Part shown: piece by piece, positions 32,346 to 42,401 of the stretch
How positions within the stretch are numbered: the first letter of the stretch is position 1
Layout: every line of letters begins with the position of its first letter
Source of the DNA: Podocnemis expansa
Lineage: Eukaryota > Chordata > Testudines > Podocnemididae
Reading direction: 5' to 3'
Assembly: GCA_007922195.1 (NCBI GenBank)
Contig: ML681997.1
Span: 12,412,142-12,476,141, forward strand
Length of the DNA: 64,000 nt
The notes under the pieces: model-generated
The model's input: the letters and a program-made list of their open reading frames with translations, nothing else
The model's database searches: none
Told to the model about the DNA's origin: nothing
Made by a program: the position numbers and the translations under genes

Positions 32346-33540
32346 AAGGGGAGGGGTTGTCGAGGAGTGTGAGTGTGATGGGGAATGAGTTCACAGGGAC
32401 AGAAGACTCAGGCATCACTGCTCCTCAGGACAAAACCCCATGCCCCAAAACCCTCAACTCCTTGCCCCCCCCAGCCATGTTTGACCCCCAAATAAAGCAC
32501 CTCCCAGCCATGCTCAGCCCCTGAATCCACCATGCCCTGCCATGAAAGCCCCCCACATCCACATATCTTCCGATCACAATCAACTGTTGCCAGGGCCCCC
32601 CCCAGTCCACCCCCCACACATGCCGACTGACCCTAGACCTGATGCTTGGGGAGCCGTTGTAATCCATATCCCCCACAGGATCCCACCTGGCAGACCCTAC
32701 TGTGCAACCTCCCACACAATGCTAGGTCCTCCCTCCACCACTGGGGGAGTCAGTGGCCTACATCTGGCTCAGGGCTCCCCTCCCCCTAACTGCTTGATGC
32801 CCCCTTGCCACAAGGGACCCTGCTGCCCACACCAGTCTCTGGGCTTCCCTCCCAGGCCCTAGTAACTGCTGCCACCCCAACTCTTTCCCTCCCTGTTGAG
32901 GCCACTACATACTGCAGTCTGCAGTGCAGATGAGGCTGCCTGGGCTGGAGAGGGAGAGGTTAAAATTTTCTTCGCCTTGGCTAGGTGATGTAGTGACAGG
33001 GCCTGGCAGCTCTTCTTTCATTGCTACTAGCAAATCAGCTCTGGGCAGCAGAGCCAGGCTGTGGAGCTGAATTGCTGGAGCAGGCAGCAGCTTCAGAGCT
33101 GCATAGGAGCCCTTGGTGGGCCAGATCTGGCCCCTGGTCTGCAAGTTTGTAGAAAAAGCCTAGATGTGTTTGAAACACTGTCAGTAACACTGTGGAGTCG
33201 CTGAGCAGGCACCATCCCTGCAGCAGATACATGGCAGGAGAAGCATTTCCTGTTTCTCTGTGAGAAGGGGAGGGGGTATTGCATCATGGTAGGACACCTG
33301 GCTTCCCACAAGCCTCAGCGCTTCATTGCACTGTGGGACATCTACCCACAATGTAACACTTCTGAAGTGGGAATAAACAGTCAGCAGTGGGGATGCAAGA
33401 TACCAGACCACGGAGTGAAGTGTGGCCGTTCCCCTCTGGTTTTATTATGTAGACTTCTCAATGTTGACATTAGATGATGCCCAAATGTAGGCGTGCCCCG
33501 ATACACAAAACACCCATGAACCAGATTGTCTAAGTAAGTC
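32346..33540. other. C-rich then mixed sequence, probably old transposon interior
   Basis: The segment 33290-33360 (tcattgcactgtgggacatc, tacccacaatg) resembles internal text of turtle Harbinger-type repeats (compare ttgtggcacctatcccacca at 5954-5973). No ends were found. The overlapping frames in 32400-33400 have no domain. Confidence 0.35.
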
Positions 33541-34044
33541 ACTCCCACTAGACTCATGTACAGCTTTTATGACAGAAAATCATTTAGTGATGTCTGCAAA
33601 CAGAATTTGTTCCCAGATTTGTGGACAGTGCCACAGTGTCACTTGAGCTTTGTGCGCATTCTTCTTAGATGTCTCAATTCTGCTTTTGTTCTTTGCCTAA
33701 TGCTTAAAATGATGCCCATTAGCCACTCTGACACCATTCAAAGACAGACTTGCAGACTATGCAGGATCCTGCAGGGAACCAAAGGCAATTTCCATTTCAA
33801 ATACATTGTTTCCTGCCCAGGAATCTCAGAGGCTGATTTGCTTCCATATGAGAGAGAGTCAAAAGCAGGGATGATACAGCATGCAAAACTAACTCAGTGT
33901 TTAGCATTTGTTACAAGTTCATGCATCACTCTGTCTTACTGGGCATTTGGCACATGCAGAGAAATGCTTCCGCTGACTAACTTTGCTCATACTGTAGTTA
34001 ACAAGTGCCCCAAGTGCTTGATGCAATTTCTTGTCACTAACCTT
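33541..34044. other. Unidentified 177-residue open frame, probably not a gene
   Basis: A + frame (33556-34089) is open for 177 codons but runs 45 bases into the MITE at 34045. It has no recognised domain and no splice or promoter context, so I do not call it a gene. Confidence 0.4.
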
Positions 34045-34453
34045 GGGTATGTCTACACTGGAGCCTTAGGTCAATTTAAGGAAAGTTAAGTCAACCTACA
34101 GACACTGTGGCCACATTGGGCTTTTATTAAGTCAACTTAAGCACTGTCTTAAGTCGACTTAATAACACTACCTCTGAAAGTCAACTTAATCCTTTAGTCA
34201 ACCTTATTAAGTCAACTTAAACCAATGTAGATGGGGAAAGCCCTTAAGTCAATCTAATTGGGCTTCAGACCCCTTCCCAGAGTTCCTGGGCACCAGGAAG
34301 GGTCGACCAAGTACCTGCCAGTGTGGACGCAGGCAGTCGACAGGAGTTTTCAATATGGACTCTCTAAGTCAACTTAATAAGATCAACTTTAAGTCAGCCT
34401 AAAGTCAACCCTGTTAAGTTGACTTAACAGAACCTCCAGGGTAGACATATCCC
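34045..34453. mobile_element. Harbinger MITE, AAGTCGACTT motif type (409 bp)
   Basis: The left GGGTATGTCTACACTGGAGCC and the complement of the right end, GGGATATGTCTACCCTGGAG, are Harbinger termini. The body is filled with TTAAGTCGACTTAA and decayed TTAAGTCAACTTAA motifs in both orientations. The family differs from the TTTCGAAA MITEs in motif but not in ends. The same motif family occurs at 47987-48152. The TSD is unclear. Confidence 0.85.
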
Positions 34454-34497
34454 TTGGCACTTCCCCCTGGATTCAAAGACTCTATTGTATATCTGTG

Positions 34498-34526
34498 CAA
34501 CGGGACTCTTTGTTTGTTTTATTGGA
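34498..34526 (+). repeat. Possible PLE-tail scrap
   Basis: The text caacgggactctttgtttgt followed by tttattgg resembles the outer section of the tail (acaggactccttgtttgttttgctgg). It is only about 29 bp, so this is weak. Confidence 0.35.
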
Positions 34527-35173
34527 AATCTGGTGACTTCTGTGACCTTAACATTTCCTAAATGGGGATTCTGCCTGATTCTATCTTATTTTGGTGTCTA
34601 AATCATAGCATATGTTTCTAGCCCTCCCCTCTTATTCTTGCTTGTTGTGGAGATCCTACACTCTTCCACTACCTTGACTAGACCGATTATAATAAATAAT
34701 GGGCTATGAAGTGCTCTTCTTTGCCACTTTCAAATGGATCCCATGTTGAATGGGATACTTGGCTTGATCCAAAGCCCATTGGGAGTCTTTCCCTAGACCT
34801 CAGTGGGGTTTGGAATTGGCCCAAAGATATTGCCTGGTTCCTCTTGCACAGCTCTTGACAATAGTAATCTGTTCAGATGCTGTCTCAGGTTCATTGTCTC
34901 TCCTCCCAGGCTTCTGTGAAACCTATTTTGTGCTCCATCAAGTATTCCACAAAAACATTTGTGATTGGAAAAACTGGCAGATTTTTTTTTTTTATTAACA
35001 CAGAGACTGAACAAGAGCAAAGTGTTTCCCTGGAGCCTGGATTTAGGGAGGGGTTGGAGGTTAGCACATGTCTTTCTGGTCAGCAATCCCTATTGGCTAA
35101 CTTAGTTAGCTCCCTGCCTAAAGTGATGTTTTTGTGTCTTGCACTCTAAGGTGTCTGTCTCTCCCCATTCATT
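34527..35173. other. No recognisable feature
   Basis: Unique-looking sequence with a T-rich tract at about 34982-34995. Nothing supportable. Confidence 0.45.
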
Positions 35174-35181
35174 GTATAGGG

Positions 35182-35451
35182 CAGGGGTCAGCAACCCCTG
35201 GCACACATGCCAAAGCTGTGGCTGGTCACCCTGCTGGCCCTGCTCCAATACGGTCTGTGGTCACAAGAGGAGCACATGCACTGCAGCTCCTGGCCCCTGC
35301 TGACCCCACTCCCCAGCTGGGAGGTGGGGCCAGCAAGGAAAAGAAGTCACTGTTCCCACTCCACATCTACTGACGGATGACACCCCTGGCACCTGCTGAG
35401 TGTTAGGGGGGGCATGACAGGCATGGGGCCCAGCAAGGTTGCCAACCCTTG
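35182..35451. mobile_element. Non-autonomous hAT (270 bp), perfect 8-bp TSD
   Basis: The left CAGGGGTCAGCAACCCCTGG pairs with the complement of the right end, CAAGGGTTGGCAACCTTGC. The octamer gtataggg is repeated exactly at 35174-35181 and 35452-35459. The interior is GC-rich with no transposase. Confidence 0.94.
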
Positions 35452-35564
35452 GTATAGGGAGTGTAGGTGGCTTATTCAAGCATTGTGAATTGCAGTCACT
35501 TTCCAAGTTAGCTGTTGAGACATCCAGCATCACAACCTCTAACTCCTTTTGTGGATCCTGACCT

Positions 35565-35722
35565 ACCTACTTACAACAGCCCTGTAAGAGACTGAACTGC
35601 TGTTATGCCCATTTTACAGATGAAGAATGGAGGCATCAAATGATTAAGTGACTTGACCGAGGTCACTCTGGAAGGCTGTGGTAAAGCAAGGGTGTAAATT
35701 CTTGCTTCTAGATTAGGACCCT
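35565..35722 (-). repeat. MIR-like SINE remnant, antisense
   Basis: The blocks tgcccattttacagatgaag, gattaagtgacttgaccgag, gtcactctggaaggctgtgg and gggtgtaaattcttgcttct follow the antisense MIR order closely. Confidence 0.75.
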
Positions 35723-36751
35723 GACCAGCTTTCCTAGCCTTAGTTACTAGTTCTCTTCCATACCCATATTTCTCCCCTTTATTCCCTTCTTCAGCTACTG
35801 ACTGCCTGGCTAGTGATCACAAACACAACAACAAGCTGTTTCTCAGTTATTCAAAATACCATTTGAACACCTGTTGTCATGGCATTTTCAACAAGAAAAT
35901 AAGCTTGCAGAAGAATGGGCTGGAGCCCAAGTACCAGAAAGTGATGTCTAGTTCTCATTCATTTCTGAACTTGCTAAGTGAGGAGTGGCACATGGGAAAA
36001 CAGTTACTGCCTGTCGTGGTATTGGGTATTCTTTCTGTGCTGCTTGGTAGAAGTTCAGTTTTTAAGAAGCTGGGGGGTCAAGATGTTGGGAACTTTTCAG
36101 GCAGGTAAGTTCAGCTGCCTTATAAACTACATAAGGAAAGTGGGGCTTGAGAAGACACTGCTCTGTGTTCAGAAAGAGTAGTTTGTGGTTCAGAGCAGAG
36201 ATTAACCTGGTTTCATAGGACTCCTTCTGTTTACTTTGAACCACTGACTATATGCTGGAGAGGAAAACTATTAGGTGGGTTTGCAACTTGTGAAGAGGAA
36301 GGCGTATGTGGAGGAAGGTGGAGAGCCTGCACCAACTGTCCTGCTGTAAACGAGGACTTTTCCAGTGTAACTACCTGTGCTATAGAGACACTGAAGTCTA
36401 ATGAAAGAAGCAAAGAATGAGCTATGAAGAGCAAACTGCACGTTCAAATTCTCCACAGGGCAATAACAACAAAAATTATAAAAGAATCACCAGAAACACA
36501 GCAAAAAGTCTCCCAAATCATTGATTTGGGTGACCTAAAGTGAGAGCGAAATACATTGATGCTCAAAAGAAGGAAAAAATGCTTTTTACCTTCACACCAA
36601 ATGATACTTAGCAGCCCTTTTGCCAATACTCTCAAAGCAGAGTAAATTGAGATAAATGATGAATTCCTTGGGATGCAAACAGTCATTGTTACTAAAGTTG
36701 AACTAGAGTGGAGTCAGCTGCAGATAACAAAAGAGAGGGAAGAAACATCAG
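35723..36751. other. No recognisable feature
   Basis: Unique-looking sequence up to the CR1 truncation point. Nothing supportable. Confidence 0.5.
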
Positions 36752-38151
36752 AGATAGCAGTACCGTTGGCCATTATCTTTGAAAACTCGTGGCGAACGGG
36801 GGAGGTGCCAGAGGACTGGAAAAAAGCAAATATAGTACCTATCTTCAAGAAAGGCAAAAAGGACGATCCAGGGAATTACAGACCTGTCAGCCTCACCTCA
36901 ATCCCTGGAAAAATCATGGAGCAGCTTCTCAAAGAATCCATCCTGAAACACTTGGAGGAAAATAGAGTAATCAGGAATAGTCAGCATGGATTTACCAAGG
37001 GTAAATCATGCCTGACCAACCTCATCGCCTTCTATGATGAGATGACTGGATTTGTGGATGCGGGAAGAGCCGTTGATGTGATATACCTTGACTTTAGCAA
37101 GGCTTTTGATACGGTTTCCCACAGCATTCTCATTGGCAAATTAAGGAAGTATGGGTTAGATGCATGGACTGTAAGGTGGATAGAAAACTGGCTAGAACAC
37201 CGGTTTCAGCGGGTAGGAATCAATGGCTCCATGTCAAGTTGGCAGGCAGTAACAAGTGGTGTGCCCCAGGGGTCGGTCCTGGGGCCAGTTCTGTTCAATG
37301 TTTTCATTAATGATCTGGATGATGGGATAGATTGCACACTTAGTAAGTTTGCAGATGATACCAAACTGGGGGGAACGGTAGACACCCTAGAGGGCAGAGA
37401 CAGGATTCAGGGAGACCTAGACAAACTGGAGCAGTGGGCCAAGACGAATCTCATGAGGTTCAACAAGGATAAGTGTAAAATCCTGCACTTGGGACGAAAA
37501 AACCCCATGTACTGCTACAGGCTGGGGAGTGATCAGCTAAATAGCAGCACTGGAGAAAAGGACCTGGGAGTCATGGTGGATGGGAAGCTGGATATGAGTC
37601 AGCAGTGTGCTCTTGCTGCCAAAAAGGCCAATGGCATACTGGGCTGCATCAGAAGAAGTGTTACCAGCAGATCAAGGGATGTGATCATTCCCCTCTATTC
37701 TGCACTAGTGAGGCCACATCTGGAATACTGTGTCCAGTTTTGGGCTCCCCACTACAAAAAGGACATGGACAAATTAGAGAGAGTCCAGAGGAGGGCAACC
37801 AAAATGATCAAAGGGCTGGAGCACAAGCCCTATGAAGAAAGACTGAAGGAACTAGGCTTATTTAGCCTGCAGAAGAGAAGACTGAGGGGGGATTTGATAG
37901 CAACCTTCAACTACTTGAAGGGTTGCTCCAAGGAGGAGGGAGCTCGACTGTTCTCGGTAGTAACAGAGGGCAGAACGAGAAGCAATGGTTTCAAGTTACA
38001 GCTGGGGCGGTCCAGGCTGGATATTAGGAAAAACTTCCTTACTAGGCGAGTGGTGAAGCAGTGGAATAAGTTGCCTAGGGAGGTGGTGGAATCTCCATCT
38101 CTGGAGGTGTTCAAGTCCCAGCTGGACAAAACCCTGACTGGGATGATCTAA
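36673..38151 (+). CDS. CR1 ORF2 reverse transcriptase, partial (5'-truncated) but open
   Basis: The frame is open for 492 codons with no stop or frameshift. The first ~28 codons are flanking sequence, so the annotated ATG is not the element's own start. True CR1 protein starts at about residue 28 with the PLAIIF and [14 protein letters not shown] blocks. The RT motifs are visible: [11 protein letters not shown] with the first catalytic Asp at about residue 140; [10 protein letters not shown] at about 196-205; and FADD at about 226-229, the palm catalytic pair. The CR1 C-terminal region follows ([51 protein letters not shown]). Usual CR1 ORF2 is near 900-1000 residues with an N-terminal AP endonuclease; this copy has lost that half. 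In a host cell it is a dead but recent insertion rather than a working gene. Confidence 0.93.
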   Translation: MQTVIVTKVELEWSQLQITKEREETSEIAVPLAIIFENSWRTGEVPEDWKKANIVPIFKKGKKDDPGNYRPVSLTSIPGKIMEQLLKESILKHLEENRVIRNSQHGFTKGKSCLTNLIAFYDEMTGFVDAGRAVDVIYLDFSKAFDTVSHSILIGKLRKYGLDAWTVRWIENWLEHRFQRVGINGSMSSWQAVTSGVPQGSVLGPVLFNVFINDLDDGIDCTLSKFADDTKLGGTVDTLEGRDRIQGDLDKLEQWAKTNLMRFNKDKCKILHLGRKNPMYCYRLGSDQLNSSTGEKDLGVMVDGKLDMSQQCALAAKKANGILGCIRRSVTSRSRDVIIPLYSALVRPHLEYCVQFWAPHYKKDMDKLERVQRRATKMIKGLEHKPYEERLKELGLFSLQKRRLRGDLIATFNYLKGCSKEEGARLFSVVTEGRTRSNGFKLQLGRSRLDIRKNFLTRRVVKQWNKLPREVVESPSLEVFKSQLDKTLTGMI

Positions 38152-38240
38152 TGGGAGTGGTCCTGCTTTTTTTGGCAGGGGGTTGGACTAGATGACCTTG
38201 TGGGGTCCCTTCCAACCCTATGATTCTATGATTCTATGAT
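36752..38240 (+). mobile_element. CR1 LINE, 5'-truncated, full 3' end
   Basis: CR1 homology begins abruptly at about 36752, within the fingers of the reverse transcriptase, and continues to the 3' UTR. The UTR contains the conserved gggttggactagatgacctt and gtcccttccaacccta segments. It ends in about 2.5 direct repeats of the octamer attctatg at 38219-38240. There is no poly(A), as expected for CR1. The open frame and near-consensus sequence make this the youngest LINE in the window. No endonuclease domain is present, so the copy cannot be autonomous. Confidence 0.95.
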
Positions 38241-38345
38241 CAGCAATATAAAAAGCGAGCTGAGGTTTTCCTTTTGATCTTTCCTAGTATCCTCCAGTAT
38301 AATCTTGTATGCCTATGTACTTATATGATCTTCATTACTATAATA

Positions 38346-38855
38346 TGTGAAAAACAAACAAGGAGTCCTGTAGCACTTTTGAAGACTAACAAATTTATTT
38401 ATTCATGAACTTTCATGGGAGAAAATCCCACTTCATCAGATACTTGAATATGGGGAACTTAAAGAATGGGAGGAGAATAAACGCAGGGAAGTGTAAGTCA
38501 GAGAATCAGGTCAGACTGTTATAGCAAAGCAAAGCAGTTGTTTAGATTGAAACAGTGCAGAACAGCATATAGAGGGAAGTGAGGTCAGATCATCTGTTGT
38601 AATTGGAAAAAAACCCCATAGTCTTTATTTAGCCCTAAGCTGATGGTGTCAACTCTGCATATGAATTCCGGTTCTGCAGTTTCTCTTTGAAGCTTTAGTT
38701 TGTTATCTATTTGCATAAGTATAGCTATTAACAGATAATTAATGGAGCAATCAGGAGGACTGAAGTGTACCCCTATTGGTGTGAGTGCTGTTATTTCTGA
38801 TGTCAGATTTGTGTCCATTTATTCTGTTGCGCAGAGACTGTCATGTTTGTTCACA
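38346..38855 (-). pseudogene. Penelope-like element 3' part: ORF C-terminus and tail
   Basis: The + strand begins with the tail (aaaacaaacaaggagtcctg, gactaacaaatttatttatt) and then the PLE 3' UTR (atggggaacttaaagaatgg, agaatcaggtcagactgtta). The minus strand from about 38818 to 38585 is still open. It carries the homologues of the end of the PLE ORF: VHFSPPDCSINYLL, then KLKLQRETAEPEFICRVD and GLNKDYGVFF. The right end stops near the tgtcatgttt block, which corresponds to the YIGQT region at 15200-15250. The copy gives independent support that the SINE-like tail is the 3' end of a PLE. Confidence 0.8.
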
Positions 38856-38879
38856 AATCTGACCCCTTTGGACTTGTAA

Positions 38880-39030
38880 TACCAAGTGCCACATAAACAC
38901 TATCACAATAGCCCTTTGGACAATGCAGGGGAGGAGGCACATGGAAGTTGAATGACTCAGTCGAAGTTGCACAGGACATGTTCAGCAATGCCAGACCCAG
39001 ATCTCCTGAGTGCTTTACCCATAGACACAT
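38880..39030 (-). repeat. MIR-like SINE remnant, antisense
   Basis: The blocks aagttgcacaggacatgttc, gccagacccagatctcctga and gtgctttacccatagacaca follow antisense MIR order. Diverged. Confidence 0.5.
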
Positions 39031-39280
39031 TAGTCCTCTCAAATTACTAGCGCAATGTGATATATTATAAGATAGTTATGGCTGAAATGTAATGTGCAGA
39101 AGGAAAATATTCTATCTATAACATATAAAGCAAACTGACCATTATTATTACTTTTTGTGCTCTAAGTATCTATGCTCATGGCTAATATAAAACTTTTGTT
39201 TCTAACTCTTTACAGAGAAAGTAGCTCTTAGCTATTAGATGATTCAAGCTTGAGAGTGAAGAGTGACTTGAAAATAGTAA

Positions 39281-39620
39281 AACAAACGAGTCTGGTGGCA
39301 CTTTTAAAGACTAACAAACATTTTTCACATGAGCTTTTGTGAGAGAAAATCCCACTTTGTCAGACGCTTTGAAGATGGGGAACTTACAGAATGAGAGGAA
39401 AATAGATGCAGAGGAGTGTAAGTCATGGGATCAGGTCATACTGTAACAGCAAATCAAAGCAGTTGTTAAGATTCAAACACTGGGGAACAGCACACAGAGG
39501 AAGGTGAGGTCAGATCACCTGTTGTAATGGGAAAAGATGGGGAACTTACAGAATGGGAGGAAAATAGATGCAGGGAAGTGTAAGTCATGGGATCAGGTCA
39601 GTCTGTTACAGCAGAAAGTC
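39281..39620 (-). repeat. PLE tail plus 3' UTR, with internal direct duplication
   Basis: The copy runs from aaaacaaacgagtctggtgg through gagagaaaatcccactttgt into the PLE UTR, and ends near a gggaaaagatgg block. The block gatggggaacttacagaatg plus ggaaaatagatgcag and gtaagtcatgggatcaggtc occurs twice (about 39375-39450 and 39535-39612), a direct duplication of ~160-bp period. It contains no ORF part. Confidence 0.8.
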
Positions 39621-40724
39621 ACTTGGTTTACATCTTCTGGCACAAGGACCTGTGGAATGGCAGCACAACAGAAATTGTTTCCTAGGGCAAATCCACAGTG
39701 CAGCATAACAGGAATTCAGTAAAATTCTGCATACATTTTTAAACATGTACAGTTTGCAAAAGAAATTCAGCATCACCCTAATTCTTGCAGCTCTGTTTAA
39801 TCTCCTATCAGAAAGGGAGTGCCAAGTTGGCACACTGAATCATGTACCAGAAAAGAGCGTGACTATAAGCACAAATCATGATTTGCATACTTATTAAACT
39901 TGACTGCCAATGAACATTCTGGCTCTTTTGTAAGCTCTGAAACAGTGAAAATGTGTTAATGGTGGCATATCAAATTTGGATGTTAGCCAATCTGTCAATA
40001 TTTAAATAGCTTGAATGCAATATATTGGGTAAACAACTTGCTAAAAAGCATGATCTGAAACATGGTTCTAACTTGTTGAAGTTTAGTCATTATGTGCTCG
40101 AGAATCTGCCAGCAGATCAGGTAACTGCACACATGCACTTAGGCAAGATGGATGTCTCACTGATTGGCGATTGTAGCCTTCTGACCAATTTGTTGCCTCT
40201 TTCCTGCTTGGAGAAATGGTTCATTTGTGAACCCAAGGTGGGTGGAGCATCCTTCAGAGAACATTGCATGACTCAGAAGCAGTTGATCTGAATGATTAAC
40301 TGATGTGCTGCTGACACACCTATTAACATACGCCTGGCCAAGCAACCTGTCTCTTTAGCAAGGACAGCTGTAGCCTTTTAATGTAACCAGACCATATGCC
40401 ACGTCAAAAGCTAATGAAGTATGCTTCCACCTTCATGGACTCCACATCTGAAAAGGGAATGGTTATGACTTTTCAACCATTCTGGCTCAGGTGAGGACAC
40501 AACTGTTCAAAACAAGACCAGATCAGGTTAACAGTGACTGACATCCTTTGCCTGCATCCCAGACTGAGAGCTGAGTACTGCTTCCAAATGCTCTAGTGTT
40601 CTCAATTAACCACCCCAAGATATTTCCCACTTACATGTCTGTTCTTGGACTCCCCTTGCCAGCCAGCTAGAAGACTGCCTTCATCGCACAACCCCAGACC
40701 CTGTCCTGGCTGCACTCAGGGAAC
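39621..40724. other. No recognisable feature
   Basis: Unique-looking sequence between the PLE tail and the Harbinger element. Nothing supportable. Confidence 0.5.
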
Positions 40725-40850
40725 TAAGGCTATGTCCACACATACATGGTTAAATCGATTTAACTTAAATCAGTTTCACAAAATCGATATAAAATTCATT
40801 AAATCAATTTAACTCAAATCGATTTAACAGGTCCACACCAAAAATACCCA

Positions 40851-40893
40851 AATCGAACTAGCATGTCTGGACACAGGACTTGCTAGTTCGATT
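40851..40893. repeat. Hairpin near left end of Harbinger, conserved in MITE relatives
   Basis: The arm aatcgaactagcatgtc (40851-40867) pairs with gacttgctagttcgatt (40877-40893) at 16 of 17 positions across a 9-base loop. Equivalent hairpins are at 28439-28477 and 49925-49967. Confidence 0.85.
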
Positions 40894-41022
40894 CTGGAGA
40901 GAAGCACCATGGGAGGTGTGGAAACATGGACCCCTCACTGGGCCATGCCCCTGGCGAATCTCACAAAAGCAGGAACTGCCTTCAGCTCCCTGTCCATTCT
41001 GGCTGGCAGGAAACTGCGAGAG

Positions 41023-42174
41023 AGATGGCAACGGATGCTCCCCAGCTCCCATTCCATCATCGTGCAGCAGCCAGGCCCTCTGTAAGTCTTCCGGGTGCCC
41101 TCCAGCATTGAGATACATTGTTCCCGGACTGTAATGGCACTGAACCTGAGGCCATTAACATTCTTTTTTTGGATCTCAGAGTGGCCTTGGTTCCCCTCTC
41201 CATCTCTGTGCCCAGGCACATCTGGGCACAGAAGACCAGCACGTACTGGTGGGAGCGGGTAGTGCTGGGAACCTGGAGCAATGAGCAGTGGCGCAGGAAC
41301 TTCCGGATGAGCAGGGAGACCTTCATCCACCTGGTCTCAGAGCTCGCCCCATTCCTGCACCGAAGGGACACTATAATGAGACCTTCCCCATCCCTGTGGA
41401 CAAGAGAGTGGCCATCGCTCTCTCGAAGATGGCCACTCGTGAGTCCTACAGGTGCGTGGCACACCTCTTCGGCGTTGGAAGTTCCACCATTGGGGAGGCT
41501 TTGCTACAGGTTGCCAGCGCCATCAACGTGGTCTTGCAGCCATGCCTTGTCACCCTAGATGAGCTGTGGGACATCTTGGCCGGCATCACTGCCCTAGGGT
41601 TCCCGAACTGTGCTGGCATCCTAGATGCCACCCACATCCCCATGCAAGCTCTGGAGCACCGTGTGGCCTAGTACTGAAACTGCAAGGGATATCACTCTGT
41701 CATCCTTCAGGCCCTTGTGGACCACCAGAGTGTCTTCCAAAACAGCTACGTTGGATGGCCAGGAAGGACATGTGATGGCAGGGTCCTCCAGAACTCTGCT
41801 GTGGACTGGGGCATGGAGGTGGGCACCTTCCTCCCCCCCATAACATCACTGTTGGGGAAGTAGAGGTGCCCGTCCTCACAGTTGCTGGTGCAGCTTACCC
41901 CCTTCGCCCCTGGCTCATGTGCCCCTACAGGGGACCTTTTGACACCGGCTGCCAGCTCTTTAACTGCCACCTGACCCGCTGCCGCCAGGTGGTCGAGCAG
42001 GCATTTGGCAGGCTGAAGGCCTGGTGGAGGTGCCTGCTCACACACCTCCACCTCATAGAGGACACCACAGTGGAGGTCATCAGTGCATGTGTGGTCCTGC
42101 ACAATCTTTATGAGATATGGGGGGAGGCTGTGACGTGGGAGGCTAAAGCACAACTTGCCGCCTGGCAATTCTAG
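41023..42174 (+). pseudogene. PIF/Harbinger DDE transposase, decayed
   Basis: A likely first exon starts at the ATG at 41023. A gtaagt donor (after 41081) and an acceptor (ttctttttttggatctcag, to 41179) suggest a 98-bp intron. The second part reads in three frames. The first contains TYWWERVVLGTWSNEQW and NFRMSRETFIHLVSEL. The second carries PIPVDKRVAIALSKMATRES, CVAHLFGVGSSTIGEALLQV, LGFPNCAGILDATHIPM and LQALVDHQSVFQNSYVGWPG. The third carries AAYPLRPWLMCPYRG, VVEQAFGRLKAWWRCLL and VISACVVLHNLYE. Frameshifts lie near 41378 and in a C-run near 41835. Stop codons lie at 41669 (TAG) and 41675 (TGA). The Asp of ILDATHI and the Glu of VEQAFGRLK are present. The Asp expected before AAYPL in related turtle copies appears replaced. 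These are HARBI1-type motifs (DDE_Tnp_4 family). It is non-functional. Confidence 0.9.
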
Positions 42175-42357
42175 CAGCTAGAAGCCATGTCCCTACGAAA
42201 GCTTGCGCTGCCAAGTCGATTGTGGTGAGCAACTGAATGAAGGACCTTATCCTCAGCGAGGGCCACTGAGGGCCAGGCCCGCCCCAACCCTCCCTCCACT
42301 GCCCTCTCCCACCACAGACACCTCCCTCCCACCCACCCTCACCCTGAACCCTACCCA

Positions 42358-42401
42358 AATAAATCGCTGGACACAAAGCTGAATGTTTACTATTTTTTAT
42401 T
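42358..42401. terminator. Back-to-back poly(A) signals between convergent Harbinger genes
   Basis: AATAAA on + at 42358-42363 serves the transposase. On the minus strand AATAAA (complement of TTTATT at 42396-42401) serves the Myb/SANT gene and overlaps the last codons of that gene (…LNKK then stop). The 33-bp spacing is extremely compact. Confidence 0.7.

Noticed and set aside
33556..34089. 177-residue + frame as a gene
   Set aside because: No known domain, no splice or promoter context, and its 3' end lies inside a Harbinger MITE.
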